The notes under the pieces: model-generated | Told to the model about the DNA's origin: nothing | The model's input: the letters and a program-made list of their open reading frames with translations, nothing else | Database searches by the model: none | Shown here: positions 33,810 to 41,918 of the stretch, piece after piece | Layout: each line of letters begins with the position of its first letter | Position numbering within the stretch: position 1 is the first letter of the stretch | Assembly: GCF_009208565.1 (NCBI RefSeq) | Contig: NZ_WFLK01000002.1 | Span: forward strand, 496,001-560,000 | Reading direction: 5' to 3' | Length of the DNA: 64,000 bases | DNA from: Janthinobacterium aquaticum | GTDB lineage: Bacteria; Pseudomonadota; Gammaproteobacteria; Burkholderiales; Burkholderiaceae_D | Program-made: the position numbers and the translations under genes

Positions 33810-36623
33810 ATGATGCCGATGGATTTGTTGCAGCGTTTGCCGCGCCCGCGCCGCAGCAGCGCCGAATGGCTGGTGCTGGCCGGCGTGCTGATCATGAGCG
33901 CCCTGATGGTGAGCTACTTTATCTGGAACGAGCGGCGCCTGCTGATCGCCTCCGATATCGAGCGCATGCGCATGCAGACAATGATTATCGACGAGAACCT
34001 GCGGCACCAGTTCGAAGGCGTGCGCAATGCGCTCGACAGTGCCCGCCGCGTGTTCCATCCCAACGCCGATTGCACCGGCAACTGCCGCCAGGTACTGCTG
34101 CAGTCGCTCAAACGCGCCATGCCCGGCGTGCGCGCCATGGTGGCGGTGGACAAGCGTGGCCGCATCCGCCTGTCCGACGACGATCTGCGCGATGCGCGCC
34201 TGGACGACCATCAATTTACCAGCAAGGTGGTGCAGATGCGCTCGCCCGACACCTTGTACCTGTCGCAGCCCTACGAAAATACGCCGGGCGTATTCAATAT
34301 CAAGCTGTCGCTGGCGCTGGTCGCCGAGGATGGCGCCAACGAGGGCGCCGTCAGCGCCATTCTCAATCCCGAGTATTTCGACGCCGTGATGCGCTCGGCC
34401 CTGTATGCGCCCGACATGAATAGCGCCATTACCGAAAACAGCGGCCGGCGCATCCTGTATGTGCCGGCCGATCCGGCTGCCATGCGCGCGCGCAGCGCCC
34501 CCGATCCGTTCTTTGTGCGCCACCTGCACAGCGGTCGCGTGCTGACGGTCGAGCAGGGCCAGGCCGCCAGTGGCGAGCAGCGGCTGGTGGTCCAGCGCAC
34601 CATGCAGTTGCAAAGCCTGGGCCTGGACAAGACGCTGGTGATCAGCCTGTCGCGCTCGCAGGCCAGCATCGAGGCCGGCTGGCACAGCCTGGCCTGGAGC
34701 AGCGGCCTGGCCTGGCTGCTGACCGGTGTGTTCGGCGCGGTCGGGCTGGCGCTGGCGCAGCGGCGCCGCCTCGCACTCGAAGAGATCGCCGCTGCGCGCG
34801 AAAATGAACGGGTTGCGGCCGCCGAGCGCGTCGAGCTGGCGCTGAACGGCGCCAACCTGGGCCTGTGGGAGTGGCAGCTGGCGAGCGACCTGCGCACCAT
34901 CGACGCGCGCGCTGCCGCCATGCTCGGCTATGTGCCGGGCGAGCTGGCGCTGGCCAGCGGCGAGTGGCGCCTGCTGGTTCACCCCGACGACAGCGAGGCG
35001 CTCGAGCGCGCGCTGGCGCAGCACCTGGGCGACCGTAGTCGTCCGTATGAAGCCGAATACCGCATGCGCCACCGCAATGGTCACTGGGTCTGGCTGCAAA
35101 GCCGCGGCAAGGTGGTCGACCGTGCGCGCGACGGCAGCGCCACGCGCATGGTGGGCACCCTGATGGACATCAGCGCGCGCAAGCTGGCCGAGGCCGAGAT
35201 TGCCCACCTGGCCTTCTATGACGGCCTGACCAACCTGCCGAACCGGCGCCTGCTGCTTGACCGCCTGGCTCACGCGATTGCGCGCTCCGAGCGCGGGGGC
35301 TGCCATGGCGCAGTGCTGTTTGTCGACCTCGACAACTTCAAGCAGTTGAACGACACCATGGGCCACGATGTGGGCGACCGCTTGCTGGAAATGGTCTCGT
35401 TCCGCCTGCAGCAGGTGATGCGCGACAGCGATACCGTGGCGCGCCTGGGCGGCGATGAATTCGTGATCCTGCTCGACGACGTGGGCGGCTCGGCCGCGCA
35501 GGCTGGCGCCCATGCCGAAATCGTCGCCAGCAAGGTGCTGCAGGCGCTGGGGCTGCCTTATCCGCTCGATGGCCACGAGTTGCGCAGCACACCGAGCATC
35601 GGGGTGGTGCTGTTTGGCGAAGGCCACCACACCATCAACGACCTGCTGCGCCAGGCCGACATGGCCATGTACGAAGCCAAGGCGGCCGGGCGCAACACCT
35701 TTCGCTTTTTCGATCCGGCCATGCAGGCTGCGCTCGATGCTTCGGCCTCGCTGGAAACGGACCTGCGCGCGGCCCTGGCGCAGCGCGAACTGCTGCTGTA
35801 CTACCAGCCGGTGGTCGACGCCGATGGCTGCATGACGGGCGCCGAGGCGCTGCTGCGCTGGCAGCATCCGCGGCGCGGCCTGGTGGCGCCAGGCGAATTC
35901 ATTGCGCAGGCCGAAAAGGCCGGCCTGATCGGCGAGATCGGCGACTGGGTGCTGGAAACGGCTTGCCAGCAGCTGGTCGCCTGGTCGGGCGATGCTGCTA
36001 CATGCCATCTGACGGTGGCCGTCAATGTCAGTGCGCGCCAGTTCCGCCAGCCGGCCTTTGCCGAGCGCGTGCTGCAGATTATTGCCAGGAGCGGCGCCAA
36101 CGCGCACCTGCTCAAACTCGAGCTGACTGAAAGCATGCTCTTGGCGGACGTGGAGGACGTGATCGGCAAGATGTCGCTGCTCAAGTCGCGCGGCGTGAGC
36201 TTCTCGCTTGACGACTTCGGTACCGGTTATTCATCGCTCAGCTACCTGAAGCGCCTGCCGATCGACCAGTTGAAGATCGACCGTTCCTTCGTGCACGATA
36301 TGCTCCATACGCCGCATGCCTCGACCATCGTGCGCAGCATCGTCACGCTGGCCCACAGCATGGGGCTGCAGGTGGTGGCCGAAGGCGTGGAGAGCCGCGA
36401 ACAGTGGGACAGCCTGCGCCAGATCGGCTGCGGCGGCCTGCAGGGCTATCTGTTCGGGCGCGCCGTGCCGCCGCAGGCGCTGCTGTTCGGACACCAGCCG
36501 CTGGTGGCAGCCACCCAGAACCATCATCTGGACCTGGTCGATGGTCACGGCAATACCCATACCGTGAACGCCGCACCGGATTCTGCTATCGTTGAAACGT
36601 CAACCGAGGAGACTGCCACATGA
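33810..36623 (+). CDS. Membrane PAS-GGDEF-EAL c-di-GMP protein
   Basis: 937 aa. TM1 (about 20-39, WLVLAGVLIMSALMVSYFIW), a periplasmic CHASE/Cache-like sensor of about 250 residues, TM2 (about 291-315), PAS_3 domain (about 330-460, with GYVPGELALASGEWRLLVHPDD), GGDEF (about 475-640) and EAL (about 655-905). The synthase site GGDEF is intact near residue 547; the phosphodiesterase signature is intact as AEALLRWQHP, with DDFGTGYSSL later. Both activities are therefore possible. Start at 33810 follows CGAAGGGA. The stop overlaps the start of the ydeP-like gene (ATGA), and TATAC boxes lie upstream. Confidence 0.92.
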   Translation: MMPMDLLQRLPRPRRSSAEWLVLAGVLIMSALMVSYFIWNERRLLIASDIERMRMQTMIIDENLRHQFEGVRNALDSARRVFHPNADCTGNCRQVLLQSLKRAMPGVRAMVAVDKRGRIRLSDDDLRDARLDDHQFTSKVVQMRSPDTLYLSQPYENTPGVFNIKLSLALVAEDGANEGAVSAILNPEYFDAVMRSALYAPDMNSAITENSGRRILYVPADPAAMRARSAPDPFFVRHLHSGRVLTVEQGQAASGEQRLVVQRTMQLQSLGLDKTLVISLSRSQASIEAGWHSLAWSSGLAWLLTGVFGAVGLALAQRRRLALEEIAAARENERVAAAERVELALNGANLGLWEWQLASDLRTIDARAAAMLGYVPGELALASGEWRLLVHPDDSEALERALAQHLGDRSRPYEAEYRMRHRNGHWVWLQSRGKVVDRARDGSATRMVGTLMDISARKLAEAEIAHLAFYDGLTNLPNRRLLLDRLAHAIARSERGGCHGAVLFVDLDNFKQLNDTMGHDVGDRLLEMVSFRLQQVMRDSDTVARLGGDEFVILLDDVGGSAAQAGAHAEIVASKVLQALGLPYPLDGHELRSTPSIGVVLFGEGHHTINDLLRQADMAMYEAKAAGRNTFRFFDPAMQAALDASASLETDLRAALAQRELLLYYQPVVDADGCMTGAEALLRWQHPRRGLVAPGEFIAQAEKAGLIGEIGDWVLETACQQLVAWSGDAATCHLTVAVNVSARQFRQPAFAERVLQIIARSGANAHLLKLELTESMLLADVEDVIGKMSLLKSRGVSFSLDDFGTGYSSLSYLKRLPIDQLKIDRSFVHDMLHTPHASTIVRSIVTLAHSMGLQVVAEGVESREQWDSLRQIGCGGLQGYLFGRAVPPQALLFGHQPLVAATQNHHLDLVDGHGNTHTVNAAPDSAIVETSTEETAT

Positions 36624-38986
36624 GCCATTCCGACAAACCCGATACGCCCGCCGGTAAAATCTCCCCGTATACCCATCCTGCCGCCGGCTGGGACGCCTTG
36701 CGCTACGTGGCGCTGAACCTGGTGCGCGAACGCGTCGCGCCGGGGAAGTATGGCACGCTGCTCAAACAGAATCAGCACGACGGTTTCGACTGCCCCGGCT
36801 GCGCCTGGCCGGACCGCGAACATTCGTCGACCTTTGAATTTTGCGAAAACGGCGCCAAGGCCGTGGCGGCCGAGGCCACCAGCAAGCGCGTGCGCGCCGA
36901 CTTATTCGAGCGCTATACCGTTACCGAGCTGCTGGCGCAATCGGACTATGAGCTTGAGCAGCATGGCCGCCTGACCGCGCCGATGCGCTACGACGCGGCC
37001 AGCGACAAATACCTGCCGGTCAGCTGGGACGACGCTTTTGCCCTGATCGCGCAAGAATTGAATGCGCTCGATCATCCCGACCAGGCGGCGTTCTACACGT
37101 CGGGGCGCGCCAGCAATGAGGCGGCCTTTCTGTACCAGGTCTTTGCACGCGCCTTTGGCACCAATAATTTCCCCGACTGCTCGAACATGTGCCACGAGGC
37201 CACCAGCCGCGGCCTGCCGCCGGTCGTCGGCGCCGGCAAGGGCACCGTTACGCTGGACGACTTCGAGCATGCCGACGCGCTGTTCCTGTTCGGCCAGAAC
37301 CCGGCCACCAACCATCCGCGCATGCTCGACGAGTTGCGCAGTTGCTCCCTGCGCGGCGGCACCATCGTGTCGATCAACCCGCTGCGCGAGCGCGGCCTGG
37401 AGCGCTTTACCAGCCCGCAGGATGCAGTGGCCATGCTGACCGGCGGCAGCACGCCGATCGCCTCGGTATTCGTGCAGCCCAGCTTGGGCGGCGACCTGGC
37501 GCTGGTCAAGGGGATTGCCAAGCGCCTGCTGGAAAAAGACGATGCGGCGCTTGCAAAGGGCGAGCACCGTTTGCTCGATCTCGATTTTATCGCCCAGCAC
37601 ACGGCCTATTTTGATGACTTTGCAGCCGACCTGCGCGGCGAGAGCTGGGCCGACCTGGTGCAGGAGTCGGGCGTGCCGCAGGAGCAGATCTGGCTGCTGG
37701 CCGATATTTACGCGAAGAGCGAACGCGTGATCGCCACCTGGGGCATGGGCATCACGCAGCACAAGCATGCGGTGGCCACTATCCAGATGCTGACCAATCT
37801 GATGCTGATGCGCGGCAATATCGGCCGCCAGGGCGCCGGCCTGTGCCCGGTGCGCGGCCACTCCAATGTGCAGGGCGACCGCACGGTGGGCATCGAAGAG
37901 CAGCCGACGCCGGCATTCCTCGACCGCATGGAGCAGGTCTTCGGCTTTCCGCAGCCGCGCCAGCACGGCCATGATGTGGTGGCGACGATTGCCGCCATGG
38001 CCGAAGGCCGGGTCAAGGTATTTGTCGGCCTGGGCGGCAATTTTGCCGTCGCCACGCCCGACACGCCGCAGACCTTTGCGGCGCTGCGTTCATGCGCATT
38101 GACCGTGCATGTCACCACCAAGCTCAATCGCAGTCACCTGGTGCATGGCCGTGCAGCGCTGATCCTGCCCACGCTGGGGCGTACCGAAATCGACCTGCAG
38201 CAGGGCGTGGCGCAGGGTGTGACGGTGGAAGACTCGATGAGCATGGTGCATGTGTCGTACGGCCGCAATCAGCCGGCCTCCGACGAACTGCTGTCGGAAG
38301 TGGCGATCGTCTCGCGCATGGCCGAGGCCACGCTGGGCGGCTCGAATGGTAACGAACCAGGGCAGGGCCGCCACGGCCTGCGCTGGCGCGCGTGGCGCGA
38401 CGACTATGCGCTGATCCGCGACGATATCGCGCGCGTGTTCGATGACTTCCACGACTACAATGCGCGCATTGCCGTGCCGGGCGGCTTTCACCTGACGGTC
38501 GCGCCGCGCCAGCGCATCTGGCATACGCCCAGCGGCAAGGCGCAGTTCTCGGTACATGCGCTGCCGAAGGATACGCCGATCACGCGCGCCCGCGCGCTGC
38601 ATGGCGAGCGCCTGCTGGTGATGATGACGGTCCGCGCGCACGACCAGTACAACACCACCATTTATGCGCTCGACGACCGTTACCGCGGCGTGTTCGGCAT
38701 GCGCCGCGTGCTCTTTATTCATGCCGACGATATCGCCATGCTGGGCATGCAGGCCGGCGACTGGGTCGACGTGCACAGCGTGTGGGACGACGGCGTCGAG
38801 CGGCGCGCCGACGGCTTCATGCTGGTGGCCTACGATATTCCAAGGGGGAGCGTGGGCGCCTATTACCCGGAAACCAATGCACTGGTGCCGCTGGCCAGCG
38901 TGGCCGACGGCGCCGGCACGCCGACCTTCAAATCGATCCCGGTACTGCTGGTGCCGGGCAGCATGCCGGCCAATGGAGGCCGCTAG
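36620..38986 (+). CDS. FdhF/YdeP-family molybdopterin oxidoreductase
   Basis: 788 aa. A cytoplasmic bis-MGD oxidoreductase of the formate-dehydrogenase-like YdeP group. N-terminal CXXC in DGFDCPGCAWPDREH (Fe-S ligands), then FYTSGRASNEAAFLYQ and SNMCHEATSRGL, where the Cys-His pair sits in the active-site region. GMGITQHKHAV and GNIGRQGAGLCPVRGHSNVQG are typical of the family, and the C-terminal molybdopterin-binding domain includes NTTIYALDDRYRGVFG. In E. coli YdeP supports acid resistance, but its substrate is unclear. It starts inside the stop of the PAS-GGDEF-EAL gene. No fdhD or electron-transfer subunit is nearby. Confidence 0.9.
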   Translation: MSHSDKPDTPAGKISPYTHPAAGWDALRYVALNLVRERVAPGKYGTLLKQNQHDGFDCPGCAWPDREHSSTFEFCENGAKAVAAEATSKRVRADLFERYTVTELLAQSDYELEQHGRLTAPMRYDAASDKYLPVSWDDAFALIAQELNALDHPDQAAFYTSGRASNEAAFLYQVFARAFGTNNFPDCSNMCHEATSRGLPPVVGAGKGTVTLDDFEHADALFLFGQNPATNHPRMLDELRSCSLRGGTIVSINPLRERGLERFTSPQDAVAMLTGGSTPIASVFVQPSLGGDLALVKGIAKRLLEKDDAALAKGEHRLLDLDFIAQHTAYFDDFAADLRGESWADLVQESGVPQEQIWLLADIYAKSERVIATWGMGITQHKHAVATIQMLTNLMLMRGNIGRQGAGLCPVRGHSNVQGDRTVGIEEQPTPAFLDRMEQVFGFPQPRQHGHDVVATIAAMAEGRVKVFVGLGGNFAVATPDTPQTFAALRSCALTVHVTTKLNRSHLVHGRAALILPTLGRTEIDLQQGVAQGVTVEDSMSMVHVSYGRNQPASDELLSEVAIVSRMAEATLGGSNGNEPGQGRHGLRWRAWRDDYALIRDDIARVFDDFHDYNARIAVPGGFHLTVAPRQRIWHTPSGKAQFSVHALPKDTPITRARALHGERLLVMMTVRAHDQYNTTIYALDDRYRGVFGMRRVLFIHADDIAMLGMQAGDWVDVHSVWDDGVERRADGFMLVAYDIPRGSVGAYYPETNALVPLASVADGAGTPTFKSIPVLLVPGSMPANGGR

Positions 38987-39026
38987 GCGCCGATTCCCTG
39001 ATTTTTCCATCTGCATCAGGCCAAAA

Positions 39027-39042
39027 CTATACTTTCGTATAG
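39027..39042 (+). promoter_or_regulatory. TATAC-N4-GTATA box, copy 4 (best match)
   Basis: CTATACTTTCGTATAG has perfect 6-bp arms. A second degenerate half (GTCTA, 39047-39051) follows about one helical turn later, and a -10-like TAAAAT lies at 39065-39070, before the FixL-like kinase gene. Confidence 0.7.
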
Positions 39043-39104
39043 CTCGGTCTAAAAATTGCTGGATTAAAATACTGGCAAATAGATAAAACATTGGAGAATC
39101 AGGC

Positions 39105-40592
39105 ATGGTACGCGTCCCGGGAAGTCCGCTATTGTCGATATTGCTGGTCGCCGTCACCATCATGATCTTCGTGGTCGACACCTTTACCGACCTCGATGTG
39201 GCCATTGCCGTCATGTATGTGGTGGTGGTGCTGCTGTCGGCCAGCGTCTGGCGCCGCCGCGGCGTGATCCTGACCACCATTGCCTGCCTGATGCTCACGC
39301 TGATCGCCTATGGCGTGATCCATGCCTCGATCTTTTCCGGCCCGGCTTCAGGGCGCCTGGTGGTCAGCCTGGCGGCTATCGGCATTACCGCCTTCCTGGC
39401 CCTGAGCGGGCAGGCTGCTACCGAAGACCTGCTGGCGCGCGAAGACGCCTTGCGCCGCAGCGAAGGCTTCCTGGCCGGTACCCAGCGCATCAGCAAGACC
39501 GGCAGCTTCAGCTTGGGCGCGCCGGACGGCGCCATGTGCTGGTCGGTAGAGGCGGCGCGCATTTTCGGCTATCCGTCGGAGGTGGAGCCGTCCATGGAGC
39601 TGGTGCTCGAACGTGTACTGCCGGAAGACCGCGCGCAGGTGCGCGCTGCGATGGACCAGGCGATGCGTTGCGACGGCAAGGTCGACGTGCGCCATCGCGT
39701 GCGCACGCTCGACGGCAAGCTCAAACACCTGCATGTGCTGGCCCATCCGACCTACGACAAGGCCGGTCACTGCGAATACCTGGGCGCTGTGATGGACGTT
39801 ACCGCTGCAGTGCAGGCCGAGCAAGCGCTGCATGAATCGCAGGTGCAACTGGCCCATGTGACGCGCGTGACTATGCTGGGCGAACTGGCCGCCTCGATTG
39901 CGCATGAAGTGAACCAGCCGCTGGCGGCCATTGCCACCAATGGCGAAGCGAGCCTGCGCTGGCTCAACCGCCGCGAGCCAAATTTGGACGAAGCGCGCGC
40001 GGCGATTGCCAGCCTGCTTGAAGCGAGCGCGCGCGCCACTGAAGTGATCCGGCGCATCCGCGCGCTGGCGCGCCGCAGCGACCCGAACCACCAGCCGCTT
40101 GACGTCAATTCGGTAGCCCAGGAGGCGGCCAGCCTGGTGCAGCGCGAACTGGGCAGCCATTCGGTCAGCCTGCGCCTGGAACTGGCACCCGATCTGCCGC
40201 TGGTGCGCGGCGACCGCGTGCAGCTGCTGCAGGTGCTGATCAATCTGCTGATGAATGCCATGCAGGCGATGGACGGCGTGAGCGGCGGGTCGGCCACGCT
40301 GACGCTGCGCACCACGCTCGACGCCGACGGATCGGTGCAGTGCCATGTGGCCGATACCGGTCCCGGTATTGCTCCCGACCATCTGCCACGCCTGTTCGAA
40401 GCGTTTTTCAGCACCAAGGACAACGGCATGGGCATGGGCCTGCCGATCTGCCGTTCGATTATCGAGACGCATGGCGGCCGCATCTGGGCCCGCAGCAGCG
40501 TCGGCGCCGGTGCTACACTGTCGTTTGCGTTGCCGGTGATGGACAGCACAAACGCGCAGGACGGACAACAGGATCAGGCAGAGGCCGCATGA
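39105..40592 (+). CDS. FixL-like PAS sensor histidine kinase
   Basis: 495 aa. Four N-terminal TM helices (residues 8-105, e.g. VAIAVMYVVVVLLSASVW), a PAS domain (about 125-250), H-box with His267 in ASIAHEVNQPLAAI and a HATPase_c domain (N box LINLLMNAMQAM, DTGPGIAPDHL, GMGMGLPICRSI). The HEVNQPLAAI form is typical of FixL/DctB-type (HPK4) kinases. Partner is the FixJ-like regulator, whose ATG overlaps the stop. No heme-binding His pattern was recognised in the PAS domain, so oxygen sensing is not claimed. TATAC box upstream. Confidence 0.9.
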   Translation: MVRVPGSPLLSILLVAVTIMIFVVDTFTDLDVAIAVMYVVVVLLSASVWRRRGVILTTIACLMLTLIAYGVIHASIFSGPASGRLVVSLAAIGITAFLALSGQAATEDLLAREDALRRSEGFLAGTQRISKTGSFSLGAPDGAMCWSVEAARIFGYPSEVEPSMELVLERVLPEDRAQVRAAMDQAMRCDGKVDVRHRVRTLDGKLKHLHVLAHPTYDKAGHCEYLGAVMDVTAAVQAEQALHESQVQLAHVTRVTMLGELAASIAHEVNQPLAAIATNGEASLRWLNRREPNLDEARAAIASLLEASARATEVIRRIRALARRSDPNHQPLDVNSVAQEAASLVQRELGSHSVSLRLELAPDLPLVRGDRVQLLQVLINLLMNAMQAMDGVSGGSATLTLRTTLDADGSVQCHVADTGPGIAPDHLPRLFEAFFSTKDNGMGMGLPICRSIIETHGGRIWARSSVGAGATLSFALPVMDSTNAQDGQQDQAEAA

Positions 40593-41233
40593 GCAACATG
40601 ATGGAACAGCAAGACGATGGCCTGGTGCATATCGTCGACGATGATGCACCGCTGCGCGCAGCCATTTCCAGCCTCCTGCGCTCGGTAGGCCTCAACGTGG
40701 CCGACTATGGCTCGGTGGCGCAGTTCCTGGCGCAGCCACGCCCCGAGGTGGCCAGCTGCCTGCTGCTCGACGTGCGCCTGCAGGGCATCAGCGGCCTGGA
40801 TTTCCAGGCCGAGCTCAATCGCGACGGCGTGCCGCTGCCGGTGGTCTTCATGACCGGCCATGGCGATATTCCCATGTCGGTGCGCGCCATGAAGGCCGGC
40901 GCCCACGACTTCCTGGCCAAGCCGTTTCGCGACCAGGACCTGCTCGACGCCGTCAACCTGGCGCTGGCGTCCGATCGTAACCGGCGCACGCGCGACCAGG
41001 CCGCGCAGGCCATGCACGACTGCTACGCCACGCTGACCCCGCGCGAACGCGAAATCATGGCGCTGGCCGCCAGCGGCCTGATGAACAAACAGATTGCCGG
41101 CGACCTCGGCACCAGCGAAATCACCGTCAAGATCCATCGCGGCAACGCCATGCGCAAAATGCAGGCGCGCACCTTCGCCGACCTGGTGCGCATGGCCGAA
41201 GCGCTGGGCATCGATACCGCGCGCCGCAAATAG
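40589..41233 (+). CDS. FixJ-family response regulator
   Basis: 214 aa. Receiver with Asp61 in CLLLDVRLQGISG, switch Thr in VVFMTGHGDIPMSV and Lys in FLAKPFRDQDLL; long linker; LuxR-type HTH LTPREREIMALAASGLMNKQ followed by LGTSEITVKIHRGNAMRKM. Start overlaps the kinase stop (ATGA). It is the second candidate for binding the TATAC-N4-GTATA boxes, one of which lies before its own operon. A REP-like hairpin follows directly. Confidence 0.92.
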   Translation: MSNMMEQQDDGLVHIVDDDAPLRAAISSLLRSVGLNVADYGSVAQFLAQPRPEVASCLLLDVRLQGISGLDFQAELNRDGVPLPVVFMTGHGDIPMSVRAMKAGAHDFLAKPFRDQDLLDAVNLALASDRNRRTRDQAAQAMHDCYATLTPREREIMALAASGLMNKQIAGDLGTSEITVKIHRGNAMRKMQARTFADLVRMAEALGIDTARRK

Positions 41234-41235
41234 GC

Positions 41236-41272
41236 GTAGGTCGGGTTAGCCCGCAGGGCGTAACCCGACAAC
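41236..41272 (+). repeat. REP-like palindromic repeat
   Basis: GTAGGTCGGGTTAGCCC, a 3-nt loop, then GGGCGTAACCCGACAAC: a hairpin with TCGGGTTA/TAACCCGA outer arms and GCCC/GGGC inner arms. Same family as the repeats at 44692 and 51034. May end transcription of the FixLJ-like operon. Confidence 0.75.
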
Positions 41273-41382
41273 ACCACCATCGGCATTTTCTCAGACTCGC
41301 GTCTCCGGCCCGCTTTGAGGCTTTTACGCTTTTAAATGCGCCGGACAGAATAACTGAACGCATTGCCGATCCGGCGCCTTCT

Positions 41383-41396
41383 TATACCCTTGTATG
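41383..41396 (+). promoter_or_regulatory. TATAC-N4-GTATA box, copy 5
   Basis: TATACCCTTGTATG: one mismatch, 83 bp upstream of the receiver-only regulator gene. Confidence 0.6.
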
Positions 41397-41478
41397 ATTT
41401 CCTGTCCGCTGCTGGACCTGTATCGTTCTCCCATGCGTTGGATGACCGCCTGGCGTCATCCACATCCGGGAGTATGCT

Positions 41479-41874
41479 GTGACCGATACATCAACTGACT
41501 ATAACGAAGAACTTTTCCATATCGCCATCGTCGACGACCACGAGTCGGTGCGCAATGCCGTTGGCAGCCTGCTGCGCTCGTATGGCTACACCACCACCGT
41601 GTTCGACTGCGCCGAGAGCCTGCTGGCCGGCCCGTCGCTCGATACCTACCAATGCATCGTCAGCGACCTGCAGATGCCGGGCATGAGCGGCCTGGACCTG
41701 CTCGAGAGCATGCGCCGCGATGGCAGCGCCACGCCGATGATCATGCTGACGGCCTTTCCCGAGGTCGTGGTGCGCCAGCGCGCGCTGCAGTCGGGCGCCT
41801 CGTGTTTCCTCAGCAAGCCGTTCCAGGCCAATGACCTGGTGCGCTGCATACGCCAGGCCTGCCAGCCGCACTGA
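41479..41874 (+). CDS. Receiver-only FixJ-like response regulator
   Basis: 131 aa, translated from a GTG start behind CGGGAG. The receiver is complete: acidic pair in IAIVDDHESVRNAVG, Asp63 in CIVSDLQMPGMSG, Thr in IMLTAFPEVVV, Lys in FLSKPFQANDLV. It ends right after the receiver, without the LuxR HTH of its closest relatives. It therefore acts through protein contact, as a phosphate sink or by controlling the EAL protein 44 nt downstream. The FixL-like kinase upstream is the natural donor. Confidence 0.87.
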   Translation: MTDTSTDYNEELFHIAIVDDHESVRNAVGSLLRSYGYTTTVFDCAESLLAGPSLDTYQCIVSDLQMPGMSGLDLLESMRRDGSATPMIMLTAFPEVVVRQRALQSGASCFLSKPFQANDLVRCIRQACQPH

Positions 41875-41918
41875 CCGACCTACCGACCTTATAGTGGCCA
41901 CCGCGCCAGGAGTCCGCC

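Noticed and set aside
33630..36107. 825-codon open frame antisense to the PAS-GGDEF-EAL gene
   Set aside because: The sense strand encodes intact GGDEF and EAL motifs; the antisense product resembles nothing and lacks a start context.
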